From Anthoceros angustus (taxonomy: Eukaryota; Streptophyta; Anthocerotopsida; Anthocerotales; Anthocerotaceae): 64,000 nt of DNA. The position numbers were made by a program, and so were the translations under genes. Numbering within the stretch: position 1 is the first letter of the stretch; each line of letters opens with the position of its first letter. This document shows positions 21,781 through 34,189 of the stretch, in pieces. Location: contig MU008185.1 in NCBI GenBank assembly GCA_010909165.1, forward strand, positions 779,058 through 843,057, given 5' to 3'. The notes under the pieces were generated by a model. The model saw only the letters and a list, made by a program, of their open reading frames with translations, made no database searches and was not told the origin of the DNA.

Positions 21781-24172
21781 TCACAGCATGTGTTGCAACA
21801 AACGAAGACCTACCACGCACCCCACAATTGTGCCAATTGTATAGCCAAACGTGCCGACCACCAATGCAGGCCGCACCTGTGGAGGACAAAAAAAACAGAC
21901 AGACAAGCGAGGCCTCAGTCCTTTCCTAGCCTGCTCCAGGTGAAGGCTAGGATTCTACTTGCGCCCAGGGGCGGCGGGGGCTTACCAGTCCGGGCCAGCT
22001 CCTGGCGTTTGCCATAGCTGCAGCCGTGGCGGGACCTCCTATGTTTGCATTAGACGCGACCAGAAGCTGCTCGCGTGCACCATCCAGGGGTCAGAGGTAA
22101 TGACACTACTTGCAAATGTAGGGAGGGGGAGAAGCGGCAGCTTACAGTTCGCATAGGAAGGCGAGCTAAGCGTCCAAGACCGAGGATGATGGCCAAGTGT
22201 ACCTGAAGTAGATGGATGAGACTGGAGTTTAATGGCAAAGGTGTAAATGCTGAAGGTGTGGCAGACTCTGAGGCGGTGCTTACCAGCATGACCGTGAGAA
22301 TGAAGACCACCAGAGCCCAGCCACCCCTTACCGCTTCCATAGGATTCGTTGAGGCTCCGATCTGCGAAGCCAGTGTCTGGAATGAGCGCGACCGGATCAC
22401 GGTCATGCTGTTGATCTACCGCTGCCTGGGGTGAAGGATTACTTACCACAGAGAAGAAGAAAAGCATGAGAGCTCCGCCAAGAGTTTGTGAGCCAGCGAA
22501 CAGTGGTACCCTTGCGCCTTCCGTCACACCACACACCTTTGCGCCCACAGCTGAGAAGAGCGACGCAACTACTGCCATAATGGCTAGCCCAGAACCTGAG
22601 CGAACAAGCAGAAGGTACTGAGGAAGGCATATGATCATCATACGTCAAAGAGCCCACCTCATGTGCCGTGTTCAGACCTGCGAATGAAGGAGGAAGGACT
22701 GAAGCAATGGCACTTCCCAAAGTGCACGCCACAGCAGCTGCAGCTATGGAGATAGCAATCGTTTCCACAGTCGATTCAGGATCAGTTTTCTCTGCCGCAT
22801 CTGATGTTGGTGGTGGTCAGGTCCACACCTAGGTACTACATGTCAGACTTTTTGTACGCAACAGAGCCTTAGAAAGAGTCACCTTCCTCCCAGCACAGTC
22901 CCGATTGTCAGTACCAACCTGTAGCTTCCAGCTCCTTTGCTGGTTTTGCACTATCATCGGGGATTGACATGATAATGCTAAAATATACCGCCATGGCAAG
23001 ATTGTCTGCAGCCATTCCAGCTGCCAAGGTGCTCCCAGAAGTCAAGCCCAACGCCTGCAGTGAGCCAACAACCCAAGTTAATGAATTGCAAGAAATGAAG
23101 ACTTTGGCCTACTAGCTCTGAGCAACATGTAGAGCTGAACTAAATTGACCTGAGCTGTAGCAGCGTAGTTGATACTACCTCCGATGTAGCTTGAACACAA
23201 GGATGATGCAATCTAGCACAAGCGGAGATCATTCAAGGTCAAGCCACTAGGTCCGCAAGTTGCTGAAACAGAGAGCAGATGTAGATGTGGAGCCTCTCTT
23301 ACACCTTCCATCCATCTGGCCCAAGCTGCCTGCCGATGCACCAGTAGGCCAGAATAGTCCCAAGGACCGTCCCAATAGACCCAAACCCAAAGGCTTTCAA
23401 CGTTGAGCCTGCATTGCGTTCAGCAGCATTCAGTCAATGCACAAGGTGACCTCCACTCCACCCAACAAGAGTAACGAATGCGCTGCAACAAACCCGCACC
23501 AGCGTCAGTGAAGGCACGCGCAACATCGGTTTCCAGAAGCGACAGGGCAACTGCCATGGGCATCAAAGCGCTGAACACCTACACCCTCAGCAATCCACAT
23601 GTCAGCATTTCCGGAGCAAATTTTGAGGAGCAGTCTCGCCATTCAGCAAGGCATCTCACCGACTCATAAGTTGGTGCAGCAGACGGTATAATTTGAGCTG
23701 CAGAGAGCGCCATGCCCACCCCCATGGCCAGAAGGGGAGCCGACACCCGGGCCCCCCATTTGGTCCTCGACTCTGCAATCTGCTTTGCTTCCGAACCATT
23801 AGTCCTTCACCTCTACCAGCCCAAAGCAGCCCACAGCAACACAGAGGCCAGAATCGTTACCTGCCCGATGGCTGCGCAGGCTGCAAGCACGCCGTAGAGA
23901 ATGCTACCGCTATCAGGCGCCACCAAGGACATCGTGGTCTCCCGCTTCCTTTGCCTGGCCCGCCAAACTTCCCACCACCTTCTCCTGCATGAAAGCAAGC
24001 ACAAATCTGTCCATCTAGACACGGCAGCCAATTTGTGACGCTGCCCTTGGACTGTAGCCTGCCGATACCGTGCAACAACTGCCCGCACTACGACAGCATT
24101 TTGGCAACCGCATGATGAGGTCAAGGCCCCGGGCACTCTCTGGGTCAAAGAAGATAGGCCGACGGAACTCAT
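21781..24172 (-). CDS. DUF819 (YjcL-type) membrane protein, probably plastid
   Basis: Twelve exons (24172-23861, 23779-23660, 23578-23500, 23408-23305, 23212-23150, 23054-22919, 22800-22678, 22595-22447, 22361-22284, 22202-22146, 22066-21986, 21876-21781) give 1,398 nt, 465 residues, all in frame. The family is a polytopic membrane protein found in bacteria (YjcL) and as plastid-targeted plant proteins. Transport has been suggested, but the substrate is unknown. Landmarks in order: a basic, Ser-rich N terminus that could be a transit peptide (1-80); GARVSAPLLAMGVGMAL near 118; QLGPDGWK then SSYIGGSINYAATAQALGLT near 215-235; AAGMAADNLAMAVYFSIIMS near 245; ASVLPPSFAG near 305; GSQTLGGALMLFFFSV near 350; LLVASNANIGGPATAAAMA near 410; and GYTIGTIVGCVVGLRLL at the end. 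The Asn-rich ASNANIGGP block is the most diagnostic. It is divergent from TXND9. Confidence 0.9.
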
Positions 24173-24824
24173 CGCTTCCAGCTCCGATTCTTTCACTCCA
24201 CCGTCCAATGATGGTGTGAAATCATCTGCTGACAAGCAACAGCTCACAGTCTGCTGCAGTCCTACTATATTTCAAAGCATGCACAACCCAAGTGAGAGCC
24301 CACACCCACCGCTGAGGCCGAGCAATCTCTGGCCGTCAGACTACCGGTACGTCTGTGGAAGGCAGAATTCGCGGGTGTTGGAATGGTTTTTTGTCCGGAT
24401 AGCTTGTGTCCACAGAATGTAAAGTACACATGTCTGCATCCGTTGTTGATAATTCGTTGATCACCGGTGGCTGACATCGTGTTGCACGGGCAAGAAGGAT
24501 TGGAAGCAAGCTTCCCGTTCTGTGCGATCCCCGTTGTCCACTAAAAACGGTGGTAGTTGTGTTTTACGATTTACCGGGCTGCTGTTTAGGGATTTGCTTG
24601 CTTTCAGTTTGCCGGTTGGAAGATGGCGGGAAGCGCAAGAGCGTTTCCGCAATTTGTTGCATTGCTGGAGATGAAGCTGCTGTCTGCTTGCTGCCAGCGG
24701 CATGGGATCAGATGACTGCAGGGGAGCTGCCGCATAGGCTGCTATACGGCCGTACGCCCTGCCACAATTTCACACATCCAGATCTGTGCGTGTGCGTGTG
24801 AGTGCGGTGGCGGAAAGAGCGAGC
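24173..24824. promoter_or_regulatory. shared divergent promoter of DUF819 and TXND9
   Basis: The two start codons lie head to head 652 bases apart. Both promoters and 5' UTRs must share this stretch. No TATA box is obvious. A short TG-rich run (TGTGCGTGTGCGTGTG) sits just before the TXND9 start. Confidence 0.6.
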
Positions 24825-25861
24825 ATGGCAAGCACGGCTGTAATCCAGAAGGTAAGAGCAGTGGCAGTGCTTGCCTCAGGTAGTTGGATCAGTGTCTTGT
24901 GTTGGAGTGGGAAGGGTGTTGTTCTCGCTGGGAGCAACAGGATTTGAGGTACGGAGGTTGGGCCCGCAGGTTGTGGAGGATCAGGTGTTGACTGCAGCTA
25001 AGGTTATTGAGCAGCAGTTAGATGAGCAGATCGACAGATTGGAACGCTTGGATGAGGACGACCTTGAGCAGCTGCGGGAGCGGAGATTGCAGCAGATGAA
25101 GAAGCTAGCTGCCAAGCGACAGGAATGGCTTGCCCAGGGTCACGGCGAGTACGCGGAACTGCAGAACGAGAAGGAGTTTTTCGCCAAGGTGAAGGCGAAC
25201 GAACGTGTTGTTTGCCACTTTTATAGGGAAAACTGGCCGTGCAAGGTGACTTTCTGGCAGCAGCACCTGTCATCTCCTTGTGATGTTCGCTCCTTACCAT
25301 GGAAGTTACCGTATGTCTTGTTTCCGAACAAATGCTGGCGAGGGAGTGATATGAAGTGCTTACTGTGTGTGCTTTGGGTTGAGTCCTGTGCTATTCCAAC
25401 ATGGAAGATGACAGCTCATCACGCTCGTGCTTCAGGTGGTGGACAAACATCTGACTATTCTGTGCAAGCAGCATATGGAGACTCTGTTCGTAAGAATCAA
25501 TGCAGAAAAGAGTCCCTTCCTTACAGAGAGGTTGAAGATAGTTGTGCTACCAACCTTGGCCCTCATCAAGGATGCCAAAGTCAATGATTACGTGGTATGT
25601 TCCAGTCCTCTAGTCCTGTTAGTTGCTGGCTCATGTTCAGCTCAAAACAGCCAGAATGTGTCTGAGTGTTTGCACGCACAGGTTGGGTTTGACGAGCTCG
25701 GTGGCAAGGACGATTTCAGCACTGAAGACCTTGAGGAGAGACTTGCAAGAGGAGGATTTGTTCTCCTGGATGGGGCCGTAAGCAAAGAGAAGGTTCCTGT
25801 CCCAAAGAGGCGGAGTGTTCGACAGAGCGACTCCAAGGATGACTCTGAGGATGATGACTAG
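24825..25861 (+). CDS. TXND9: thioredoxin domain-containing protein 9 (phosducin-like)
   Basis: Four exons (24825-24851, 24970-25245, 25436-25594, 25682-25861) give 642 nt, 213 residues, matching eukaryotic TXNDC9 (plant TXND9; Arabidopsis At2g18990) over its whole length. The family consists of phosducin-like cochaperones that act with the cytosolic CCT chaperonin in actin and tubulin folding. A charged coiled coil covers residues 10-60, including ERLDEDDLEQLRERRLQQMK. A thioredoxin fold follows, with FYRENWPCK (residues 93-101), where a single Cys replaces the usual CxxC, then INAEKSPFLTERLKIVVLPT and VGFDELGGKDDFSTEDLEER. The C terminus is acidic (DDSEDDD). The tiny first exon (MASTAVIQK) is chosen because its GTAAGA donor keeps the frame. 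The gene looks intact. Confidence 0.95.
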
Positions 25862-27039
25862 ATGCTATGACATGGGAAGTCTTTCATTCGTGTCGGCACT
25901 GCAAGAAGAACACTGCACTGAAGGAATTTATTTATCGTGCTGCTGATGTGGGTGGTGGCCAGGGGTGTACCTTGAAAGTGCAACGAAGTGTACATGATGG
26001 GCTGCTCATCTCATAGATCTTTTGACTTTAGTGGGTGCTCAGACGTATCCTCTCACCTCGATCGGATGTGGAGCACCCTGCCCAAATTTAAGGGGAGCCC
26101 GAATGCTTGTTCGGAGGAGGGGACGGTGCCCCTGCGTGTGTGCTTATATCTAGCGCCTAGTACATAAGCAAACCGCAGACCAATCTGGAATGTGCCCGAG
26201 TCAAAACTGGCCTGCAGACTCTCCATAGGTATTACACAACCTAAATAAAAGTAAATCAAATAAAACTTCTAGTTGACTTCGAATACCGTTCTTTCCTATG
26301 GGTACCTACACGTACACATTACGTTCTTTCCTACGTGTATGTATGCGTGTCATTGGCCCCCATCTTATGGCTCCTGGCGAACTCCTCGTGGCACATCGGT
26401 AAGAAGGAAAAGTGGGGGAGGAAGTTTTTTATTTTAAAAATTATATTAAAGTGAATTATCAAACAAGATTTTGAAGTATTAATTGATTTTTTATTTGACA
26501 ATCTTGTAGACTAAGCTTAAGAGTATTTTCAAATCCCTTAACCGTTCTTCTTTTAAACTTTTACAAGCGGTTAAACTACTTGAAATGCATCTTTCATTTC
26601 TTGTAGATGTGGTTGTAGAGCACTTATACATGGATACATCTTTAGACTCCGATGTGTGTTTCAACTAATCTTCGAGATAGCCTATCATTTTTTCTAGCAT
26701 CCAACCATCTTCGAAGGTTTCTAATTAATTAGAGGGATGCTAATGTTGAAGAATGTTTGAAATTAAAATTATTGTCAACTGCACACTGACCATGGCACAA
26801 ACTTTTATCTAGCATCTCCTACACTGTATTGGCCAACTTAAATCTAAAGAATGGTTTCCTTAAGCCCATGTAAATGCGTGTTTATTGCTACAGTTTTGTA
26901 AAAATTTGAAAACCGAGTGTCGCTAGCTTTGATTGAGCATCCTTAGATTATGTCAAATAAAATTTCATTTAACTTGACTACGACCTGCATAGCCATGGTT
27001 AGACCTTTGTGTCCAAACCAATGAAACTACAATCTTGCC
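25862..27039. other. TXND9 3' flank, then AT-rich DNA
   Basis: The 3' UTR of TXND9 should lie at the left edge. From about 26400 the sequence becomes AT-rich and shows no gene or recognisable element. This is where the gene island ends. Confidence 0.4.
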
Positions 27040-27700
27040 CTATGGGTTGTGTCGCACGAAGTAAGCACTTGAATTCATATAAGCACTTCCTCGACCAACA
27101 ACCAAGCAAACAAATCTAATACGCAGATATATAGGTGCAAACCAATAACAATAGGAGGGAGTAGCTCGCACATCGTGGCACAAACACACTCTCCTCACGA
27201 GAACAACATGCAAATTCCTCACACATCACTCTCAGAGTCATAGCTTTGGCCTCCTCACAACGCTCTTGCATTGCATATTTAGAGGACAAACTATGATATG
27301 AGCTTGTACTCAATGGAAGGGTCTATATATACTAGCCCTTGGCATCGGCATATTCTTAAGATATCATATTGGCATCAGCATATGTCAAAAATATTCTAAA
27401 AATATACTATGCAAGGAATATGCCAAAGCATATTACTTGAGCTTATCCACTTACCTATTGTATCATAAGAATACACTATAATATGCAAGAAATATGCCAA
27501 AGCATATTACTTGAGCTTATCAACTTAGCTATTGCTAACCATGTTTAATTAATAGTAATCAATGCTTAATTAACATAAGCACCTTAGATTAATTAACACT
27601 AATTACTTGCTTACAGATAAGTAATTAGATTAATTAATGCTAATCAAACACTAAACCCAAGTGCAAAGATTAGTATCACACGGCATGACAATTGCACTAT
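27040..27700 (-). repeat. inverted repeat, left arm
   Basis: Related in reverse complement to 28581-29170. Matching words include AATCAAACACTAAACCC here against GGGTTTAGTGTTTGATTAG on the right, TATCACACGGCATGACAA against TTGTCATGCGGTGTGACA, and CACTTGAATTCATAT against the reverse of ATTCATATTAAG-type sequence. Two near copies of AATATGCCAAAGCATATTAC occur at about 27417 and 27491. It contains a TATA-like TCTATATATACTAG near 27330. Confidence 0.65.
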
Positions 27701-28580
27701 GGATACATGGGTTGCATCAATAGCTATGTAGTTGGGGAACGCTTCATGTTTAAGAAACCTTTTCTTTAATAATGGATTCTTGTTGTACCAAATTATGCCT
27801 TGATGATTTCTAGCACACTTCAATACTGTGAAGATAAGATTGCGAGTGAACTTAAATTCAGTTGGAGTCCTAATTCCAAATTGCCCTCCTAAGCTCCTAA
27901 AAGCACATGCTCAAGTAGGAGCTCATATTGCATTGTACTAAGTAAAATATACTTGTATCTTGCCACCGTGGAGTTGATTTTGGATTGAACTAGGTTTCTT
28001 GACTTGTTTTATATCAAGTTTGTAATGTCGAACGAATGGGCGGGGTAGAGAAGGTTTGTATTGCTTTTTCATTTACGGTTGTGCCATTGGCGATACGCAA
28101 GCTATCAGGATTGCACCTGCACAGCTCATAGGTACAACCCTATTTTTTGGTACACAAATTACAAAAAATCTGCACTCCCTTGTCACACTCGAAAGGAAAT
28201 ATGGTCAACGTCATCCCACATCTCGTCATAATGCATCGCAGGTCCGAAGAGATCTGTCCTTTCCCTTATTTCTTTAGGCATCCTACCCCTTGGGTCCGCA
28301 TGGGGTTTTCAATAGGCCTCGCATCAAGGATTGCACGCTCTTGTGCAATAGTTTTTCCATTTCTCATTCCATGAGTTCTCAAGTGCCATTCGGACCTAAC
28401 ATAAGAGCCGGGTTCGATTCACTAATTGACAACAAATTTTGCTTGACCCAATCCAAAATAGGAGTGTTTTTTGCAGAAACCTAGACCGATGGAAAACAGC
28501 CATAAGGCTATTGTCTTATAGCCCTTTAGTATCATCCCAATATGATCTACGTTGTTGGGTCACAATAGGGACTTGCTTTT
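27701..28580. other. interior of the inverted-repeat structure
   Basis: No protein family recognised. Short open frames on both strands are broken. It may be the degenerate core of a non-autonomous transposon. Confidence 0.35.
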
Positions 28581-29170
28581 TACACTTTAGATATTTACAT
28601 TTGTCATGCGGTGTGACACTAATCTATGCTAAGCGCTCGGGTTTAGTGTTTGATTAGTGATAATTAATTTAATTACTTATTTTAATTAAGTAATTAATAT
28701 GAATTATTCTAAGGCTCTAAAGTTAATTAAGCCAACGTTAATGTTAATTAAATATTGTTAGCGGTAGCTAAGTGGATAAGCACAATTAATATGTTTTAGG
28801 ATATTCCTTGCATATTATAATATATTCTTAGATATTTAGATATTTACACTTTAGATATTTACATTTGTCATGCGGTGTGACACTAATCTATGCTAAGCGC
28901 TCGGGTTTAGTGTTTGATTAGTGATAATTAATTTAATTACTTATTTTAATTAAGTAATTAATATGAATTATTCTAAGGCTCTTGTGTTAATTAAGCATCG
29001 GTTAATGTTAATTAAATATTGTTAGCGGTAGCTAAGTGGATAAGCACAATTAATATGTTTTAGGATATTCCTTGCATATTATAATATATTCTTGGAATAT
29101 TTCTTGAGATTGAGTGTTAAGCACTTGCATTCATATTAAGTGGAATGTGTCGCACAAACAAGGTAAGCAC
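28581..29170 (+). repeat. 264-base tandem duplication, right arm of the inverted repeat
   Basis: TACACTTTAGATATTTACAT begins at 28581 and again at 28845, and the following 250 bases are nearly identical (TCGGGTTTAGTGTTTGATTA, GTTAGCGGTAGCTAAGTGGA, TTAGGATATTCCTTGC). The duplication lies inside the arm that pairs with 27040-27700. Confidence 0.8.
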
Positions 29171-31099
29171 TATTTCAAGTTACAATTTCATTTTAAGGAT
29201 AAAGTGTATATCTTTTAAAAAAACTTATGTTTTATTGAGGGAATAAAACATGGGAAAAAACCCATCCAGCACGAGACAATGAAGGTGGACCTAGGGGTCA
29301 AGGTGAAAAAGAGTGACTAAGCTCCTTAACTAAAGTTACCTACTCAACCTAGAACATCGTATGCAAGAAAATCCCGCCGAGCATTCGCACAAAGCATTTC
29401 CCTCGCCTGCCTCAAAGAAATGTCAATGTGTGGTAAAAATAGGGCGCCGATGTGTCACCATCCCGATAGTGATCCTATTGCTAGGTTGCTTAATGAGGGA
29501 GATCCGATGAATTGATGGCTACTGTCTCACACCCGTGAGAATGGACTCAATAGGCATGGTTGTAAGGCCGTGTTGGGCCCTAGTCATTTATATCTTAATT
29601 TAATTATTCTTTGTTAAAAATGATAAATAGGTATATGCCCACCCACCTACCTAGTATTTATGTAGGTGTGCCAATTTGGAGGATGGATTGTAGGGCCTTT
29701 TATAGAACTCTGAATACAGTCGGCCCCCCCTAATTGGGAACTCTATGAATGGGATTCCTCTCTAAATGGGACCTCCCATCCTACTCCCTTTAGTTCACAG
29801 TGTAAAAAATGGGACTTTTTCCTAAATGGTAATTGGGACCTTTTGAAACATACATTCATGTTAGTTTCACCTCCATAAATGGGATTTTTCATTTTTATTA
29901 AAAAATATAAAAAAAGAATCGATTATTTTAAAGCACAACAGACTTTTAGGTGTGATTGAAGACGGTGTGATTGAAGACTCTTAAGCTACGCTTTTCTTTT
30001 ATGATAGGTAGAGGTTTTTTAATGCTGCTTAGAGAGAGTGTATGGCATACCAAAGGGGACAGAGGGGATGGGACATTTTTTTTTTCGCGAAACCCATGCA
30101 AGGCGTGGGGATCTTGAGGAATATACCCTACATTCCAAAGACGGTTTCTTTTCACAGCACATGGCGACATGGCGCTTTGGCGCCCTAACCAAGAGCGGCC
30201 AAGCACCAAAGGGACACACACAATGTCCTCAAACGGTGTCCTTGAAAATTTTCGTGCTTTCACCTTTGAAAACAAAGAGACGGGACACTATGTTTTGAAT
30301 GTTTCCGCACTACCTTGTGCCATTAAGTTTTCTTCGAGGGCATCCAATGGCCACCAAACCCTAACGTGGCCGGGGCGCGCTCCATTTGATTGACAAACCC
30401 TACACACCGGCATGGGTATCGAGACGCGGCCGGCCGGCGGCCACACCATGGTTTGAACCATGGTGGCCACGCTTCCTCGTCTCGCAGCTATGGACTTTGG
30501 GACCGTATTCCTTAAGGAACCGCGATGGAAACAATGAGAGCCACGATCCTCTTTCAAACAAGAAGAAGCACGATGCGGCTCAAACAGAAGAGGGATGGCG
30601 ACCCACCACCACCCGCTCACCCAACAACCTCGCCAAGAATGTTTATGCGGCAAAGAGCCAAATTTCACAAATCAAGGTGCCATTCCATTGATCAAAAGGA
30701 TGTCCACCGCACATCGCAAAATGCCTAGCATCAAACCCTATCTCCCATCGCGCCTTCCTGGCGCATGCTTCGCCCCTATGCAAAAACCAAAACTCGATGC
30801 ATCTCTCAAGACAAGGGATGACGACGCCGCTTCCTCGTCCTCCATGCGCTTGATCATCCGCCGGAGAACCTTAATTGTGCCCTCCATGGCCTCGACGGGC
30901 CGAGCATTCCGCTGCTCATCGCTCTCTGTCTCGGTTGGCCCGCCTCGCAGCGGCCCGCATTGGCCGGAGGCACTCCGCGCGCTTCCACTGGACACCGTGT
31001 CCGACTCCTCAGTCGCGCTTCCTCCCCTTGTGCTCGCCTCCGCTGAGTTGGGGTTGAGCCGCACCGCTCCATCTTCTTCCGACATGGCCTCCGCCTCCG
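29171..31099. other. intergenic, no gene recognised
   Basis: AT-rich to about 30000, then rising in GC. A 15-base direct repeat (GTGTGATTGAAGAC) sits at about 29950. A palindromic ATGGTTTGAACCAT lies at about 30447. Long open frames that begin near 30595 belong to the GC-rich minisatellite and are open on both strands. Confidence 0.35.
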
Positions 31100-32760
31100 C
31101 CACCGCCACCGCAGCTTGCCTCCTCCTCCTCCTCCTCCTCCACGGCCACGGATGTCGGCTCCACCGCTGCGGAGCTCGCGCAGCAGCCTCCCGCCTCCCT
31201 CCGCAGCCTCGCCTCCCCTTCCGCCACCGCCCGCCCACGCCGAGATGCCGCCACCGATGGAACCGGTTATTCCTCCCATACGCCTTCTCAACCGGACCGG
31301 CGCTGGGCCCCACTGCCGAGGCCGCCAAGACTGGCGTCGCCGTCCGCTCTCAAAGACGGCGCCCCATCCGCGCCCGCATCCCCGCCTGCTCCCGCCATCG
31401 CCAGCTCTCCGGCTCCCTTCTGGCATGGCGATATCGCCCGCCACCATGCTCCACCTCCGTGCATGGCGGCGGCAGACATGGCATCGCCGCCATGCCCGAA
31501 GCCTCGGCTCGGCGGGCCGCTGAGGCGCCCGCCATCCCCTCCTCCCCTCGGCCGGCGGGCGCACGCCTCCTTCGCTGGGCCTCCTCAACGACCTCCCTGC
31601 TGCCCCGGGCTGCTTTCCTCCTCGGCGCGCAATGCTCCCGCCTCCCCTCTCCTCTCTGCGGGGGGCCTCGCTCAGCCATCGCTGGGGAGGGCAACCGCCT
31701 CCCCACGCCTCCACAGCTCCGCCCAGCCCCACCGCCACCTCCATCACCATGGGGAGGGCAACGCCTCCCCGCGCCCCGCCGCTGGGGTTCCCCTCGCCAT
31801 CGCCACGGGAGGCCACGCTGCCCCCTTTCTCGAGGGAGGCGCCCGCCTCCCCGCCCCGCCCATCGCCATGGGGAGGCATGTTCTCCCCGCCTGCCTCCCG
31901 CCGCCGCCCCCGCCCCGCCGCCTCATCGCTGGGAGGCCACGCTGCCCCGCCTTTCGAGGGGAGGCACCGCCTCCCCGCCCGCCTATCGCCATGGGGAGGC
32001 ACACTTCCCCGCCGCTCCCGCCGCCCGCCGCCTCCGCCTGCCGCCCATCGCTGGGAGGCCACAGGCCCCCTCTCCTTGAGGGGCGAGGCGCCCGCCTCCC
32101 GCCTCCCGCCCATCGCCATGGGGAGGGCAGTGCCCTCCGCCGCACTGGGCCTCCGCCCCTATCCATGAGGGGAGGCCACAGCGCCCCCTTTCCTTCTGAG
32201 GCGCCTGCCCTCCCGCCCCGCCCATCGCCATGGGGAGGCATGCCCTCCCCGCCCCGCGCCTCGGCCCTGACTGGGCTGGCTGCCGCCTCCATCGCTGGGG
32301 AGGCGCCCCGCCCGCCTTTCTCCATGGGGAGGGCAGCTGCCCCGCCCGCCTGGGCACCCGCTCCATCCGGGAGGCCTGCCCCCTTTCCTGAGGGCGGAGG
32401 CGACTCGCCCTCCCGCCTCCCTGCCTCATGGACATGGGGAGGCATCGCCCCCTCCGCGCCTCCGCTTAGGGCCCCTGCAGCCGCATCCATCGCCGGGAGG
32501 CGCCTCCATCCCCGCCCGCCTCCTTCTCCATGGGGAGGGCAGCCCCCGCCTCGCGGCCCCGCCACGCCTCCGCCGCCATCATGGCCAAGGGGAGGGACGC
32601 GCCCCTCGCATCTCTTCCCGCTTTCGGCCGCCGCCCGCCATGCCGGGAGTGGTTATTGCCTCGCTGCCGAGCATGACGGTACCATGCCGCCGTCTCACGG
32701 CTCCTCCGCCTCGCCCCGCCACCGCCGGCCCTCTCCTTCTCCATCACTCCGCCTCCTTCA
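31100..32760. repeat. GC-rich minisatellite, 110-130 base units
   Basis: The word CATCGCCATGGGGAGG or a near variant recurs at 31861, 31984, 32111 and 32223, with further decayed copies (CACCATGGGGAGGGCA near 31746, CTCCATGGGGAGGGCAG near 32320 and 32527). Units also share GCTGGGAGGCCAC and GCGCCCGCCTCCC. Frames of 270-490 codons are open on both strands, reflecting lack of A/T-rich stop codons rather than coding. GGGG and GGG runs are frequent, so G-quadruplex formation is possible. Confidence 0.75.
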
Positions 32761-34189
32761 CTGACCTCTCCTTACCCGCCCCGCCCCGCCACCGCGCTTT
32801 GCATCCGTGTTTCCAATTGCGCCGGCCTTGCGGGATGGCGCCTGTCTCGCCGTGGCGCCCTCCGCTTTTAATATGTTCTGCGCTGGCCGCCCATTGACGG
32901 GACTGAATTTTCTCGCATGCCAAGACGTGAATTGGCATCTCGTAGTTTCGTGCAGCGTGGCTCGCCACCGCATCATGAACTCAATTGTCGCCCACCCGCC
33001 CCAACCCGCATGGCAACCATGACATTTATGTGCACTAGCGATTTGTCAACCCCTTTTGGCCTCCTTGTGTTCGCCTCCTTAACCGCCAACCCCTTTCCTT
33101 CACATGACACTCGCAGGAGTGTATCCGGACCGCCTAAAACACATCACTATTCGTAATCATTTTGGGGTTTCCTACCACCATATATGACGCCGACCGGGTC
33201 ACCTGCCCCCATTAAATAAAGCCGCGGTCACATCACAGATTACTACCATTGCCACTAATGCACACCATGGCAAGCTCATAATCGTGATCGCATAGCAAGC
33301 AAAAATAGCAATAAAGAAAACAAAATGGTCTGCTAGACCCCTTCCGCCGCACCTCACCACTGCACCGCCTCCTCCCATCATCCATGCCACTCCCGCCTCC
33401 TCCTCCGCCTTCCACAACGGCCATCCGCTCGCTGGCCCCTCCGATTCCTTTCCCTTTGTCCCACCGGAGCTCCTCGCAAAGACGGCACCGCCGGACGACA
33501 ACGCCCCTTTTCTGCCACTGTGGTGTTGTGATGTCGCACTGAAGTCCTCCCTTCGCCCTTCCGCACCACCTCCTCGGCGTTTCCACTAGCCACCGCAGGC
33601 AAACTCCTCCGCCTCCATTCCAAGGATGATGCGCATGCTGAAAAGGCTGCCCATTGTCCCGGTACATCACCAGAGCACGCGCACTCGCATCCCTCCTTCC
33701 TCTCCATCCTTCACACTTGCGGCGGTGTTCGTCATCCACCGCGTTCCGCACACCTACACCCGTGTACAAGAAACCGGAGGTGTCCATCGCACGCATAATC
33801 ACCTCACACCATCGCAACAACACCGGGTGGCCGCACCGCTGCCACCCGCCGCTATGCCGCCGGTCGATTCGATGTCTCCGCCTTCCGCCATTCTTCGCCG
33901 GCCGCTCTCCCGCTTCTTGGTATGTGGAAGTCCGTTCTTCCCATCTCAGCATGATCGGGACTGGCATCCCAACGTTCACCTGCCCCATCGTAGTGGAACC
34001 CAGCGGACGGGACGGGTGTGCCGCTGACGTTCCATGCCGCTTGTCACTGGTACTGCACAACCATGACAACAAATCGCCATGTATGTGGCCAACCACTTGG
34101 GGCACAGGGTTACTGTTTCCGCATACATTCTGGCTATTCTAGGTGCTTTATACACCACCCGACCCCCCTCTCTTTGAAAGACTAATGCA
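32761..34189. other. intergenic, no gene supported
   Basis: Moderately GC-rich. The longest frame, 290 codons on the minus strand (34105-33233), has no recognisable domain, and other frames of similar length overlap it. Nothing is supported. Confidence 0.35.

Noticed and set aside
28415-28440. tRNA T-arm-like GGTTCGATTC
   Set aside because: No acceptor stem, D-arm or anticodon arm pairs with it upstream.
30595-32764. Long frames of 178-494 codons on both strands
   Set aside because: GC-rich minisatellite with few stop codons, Pro/Arg/Ala composition and no domain.
33233-34105. 290-codon minus-strand frame
   Set aside because: Overlapped by other open frames, low complexity in places, no family recognised.
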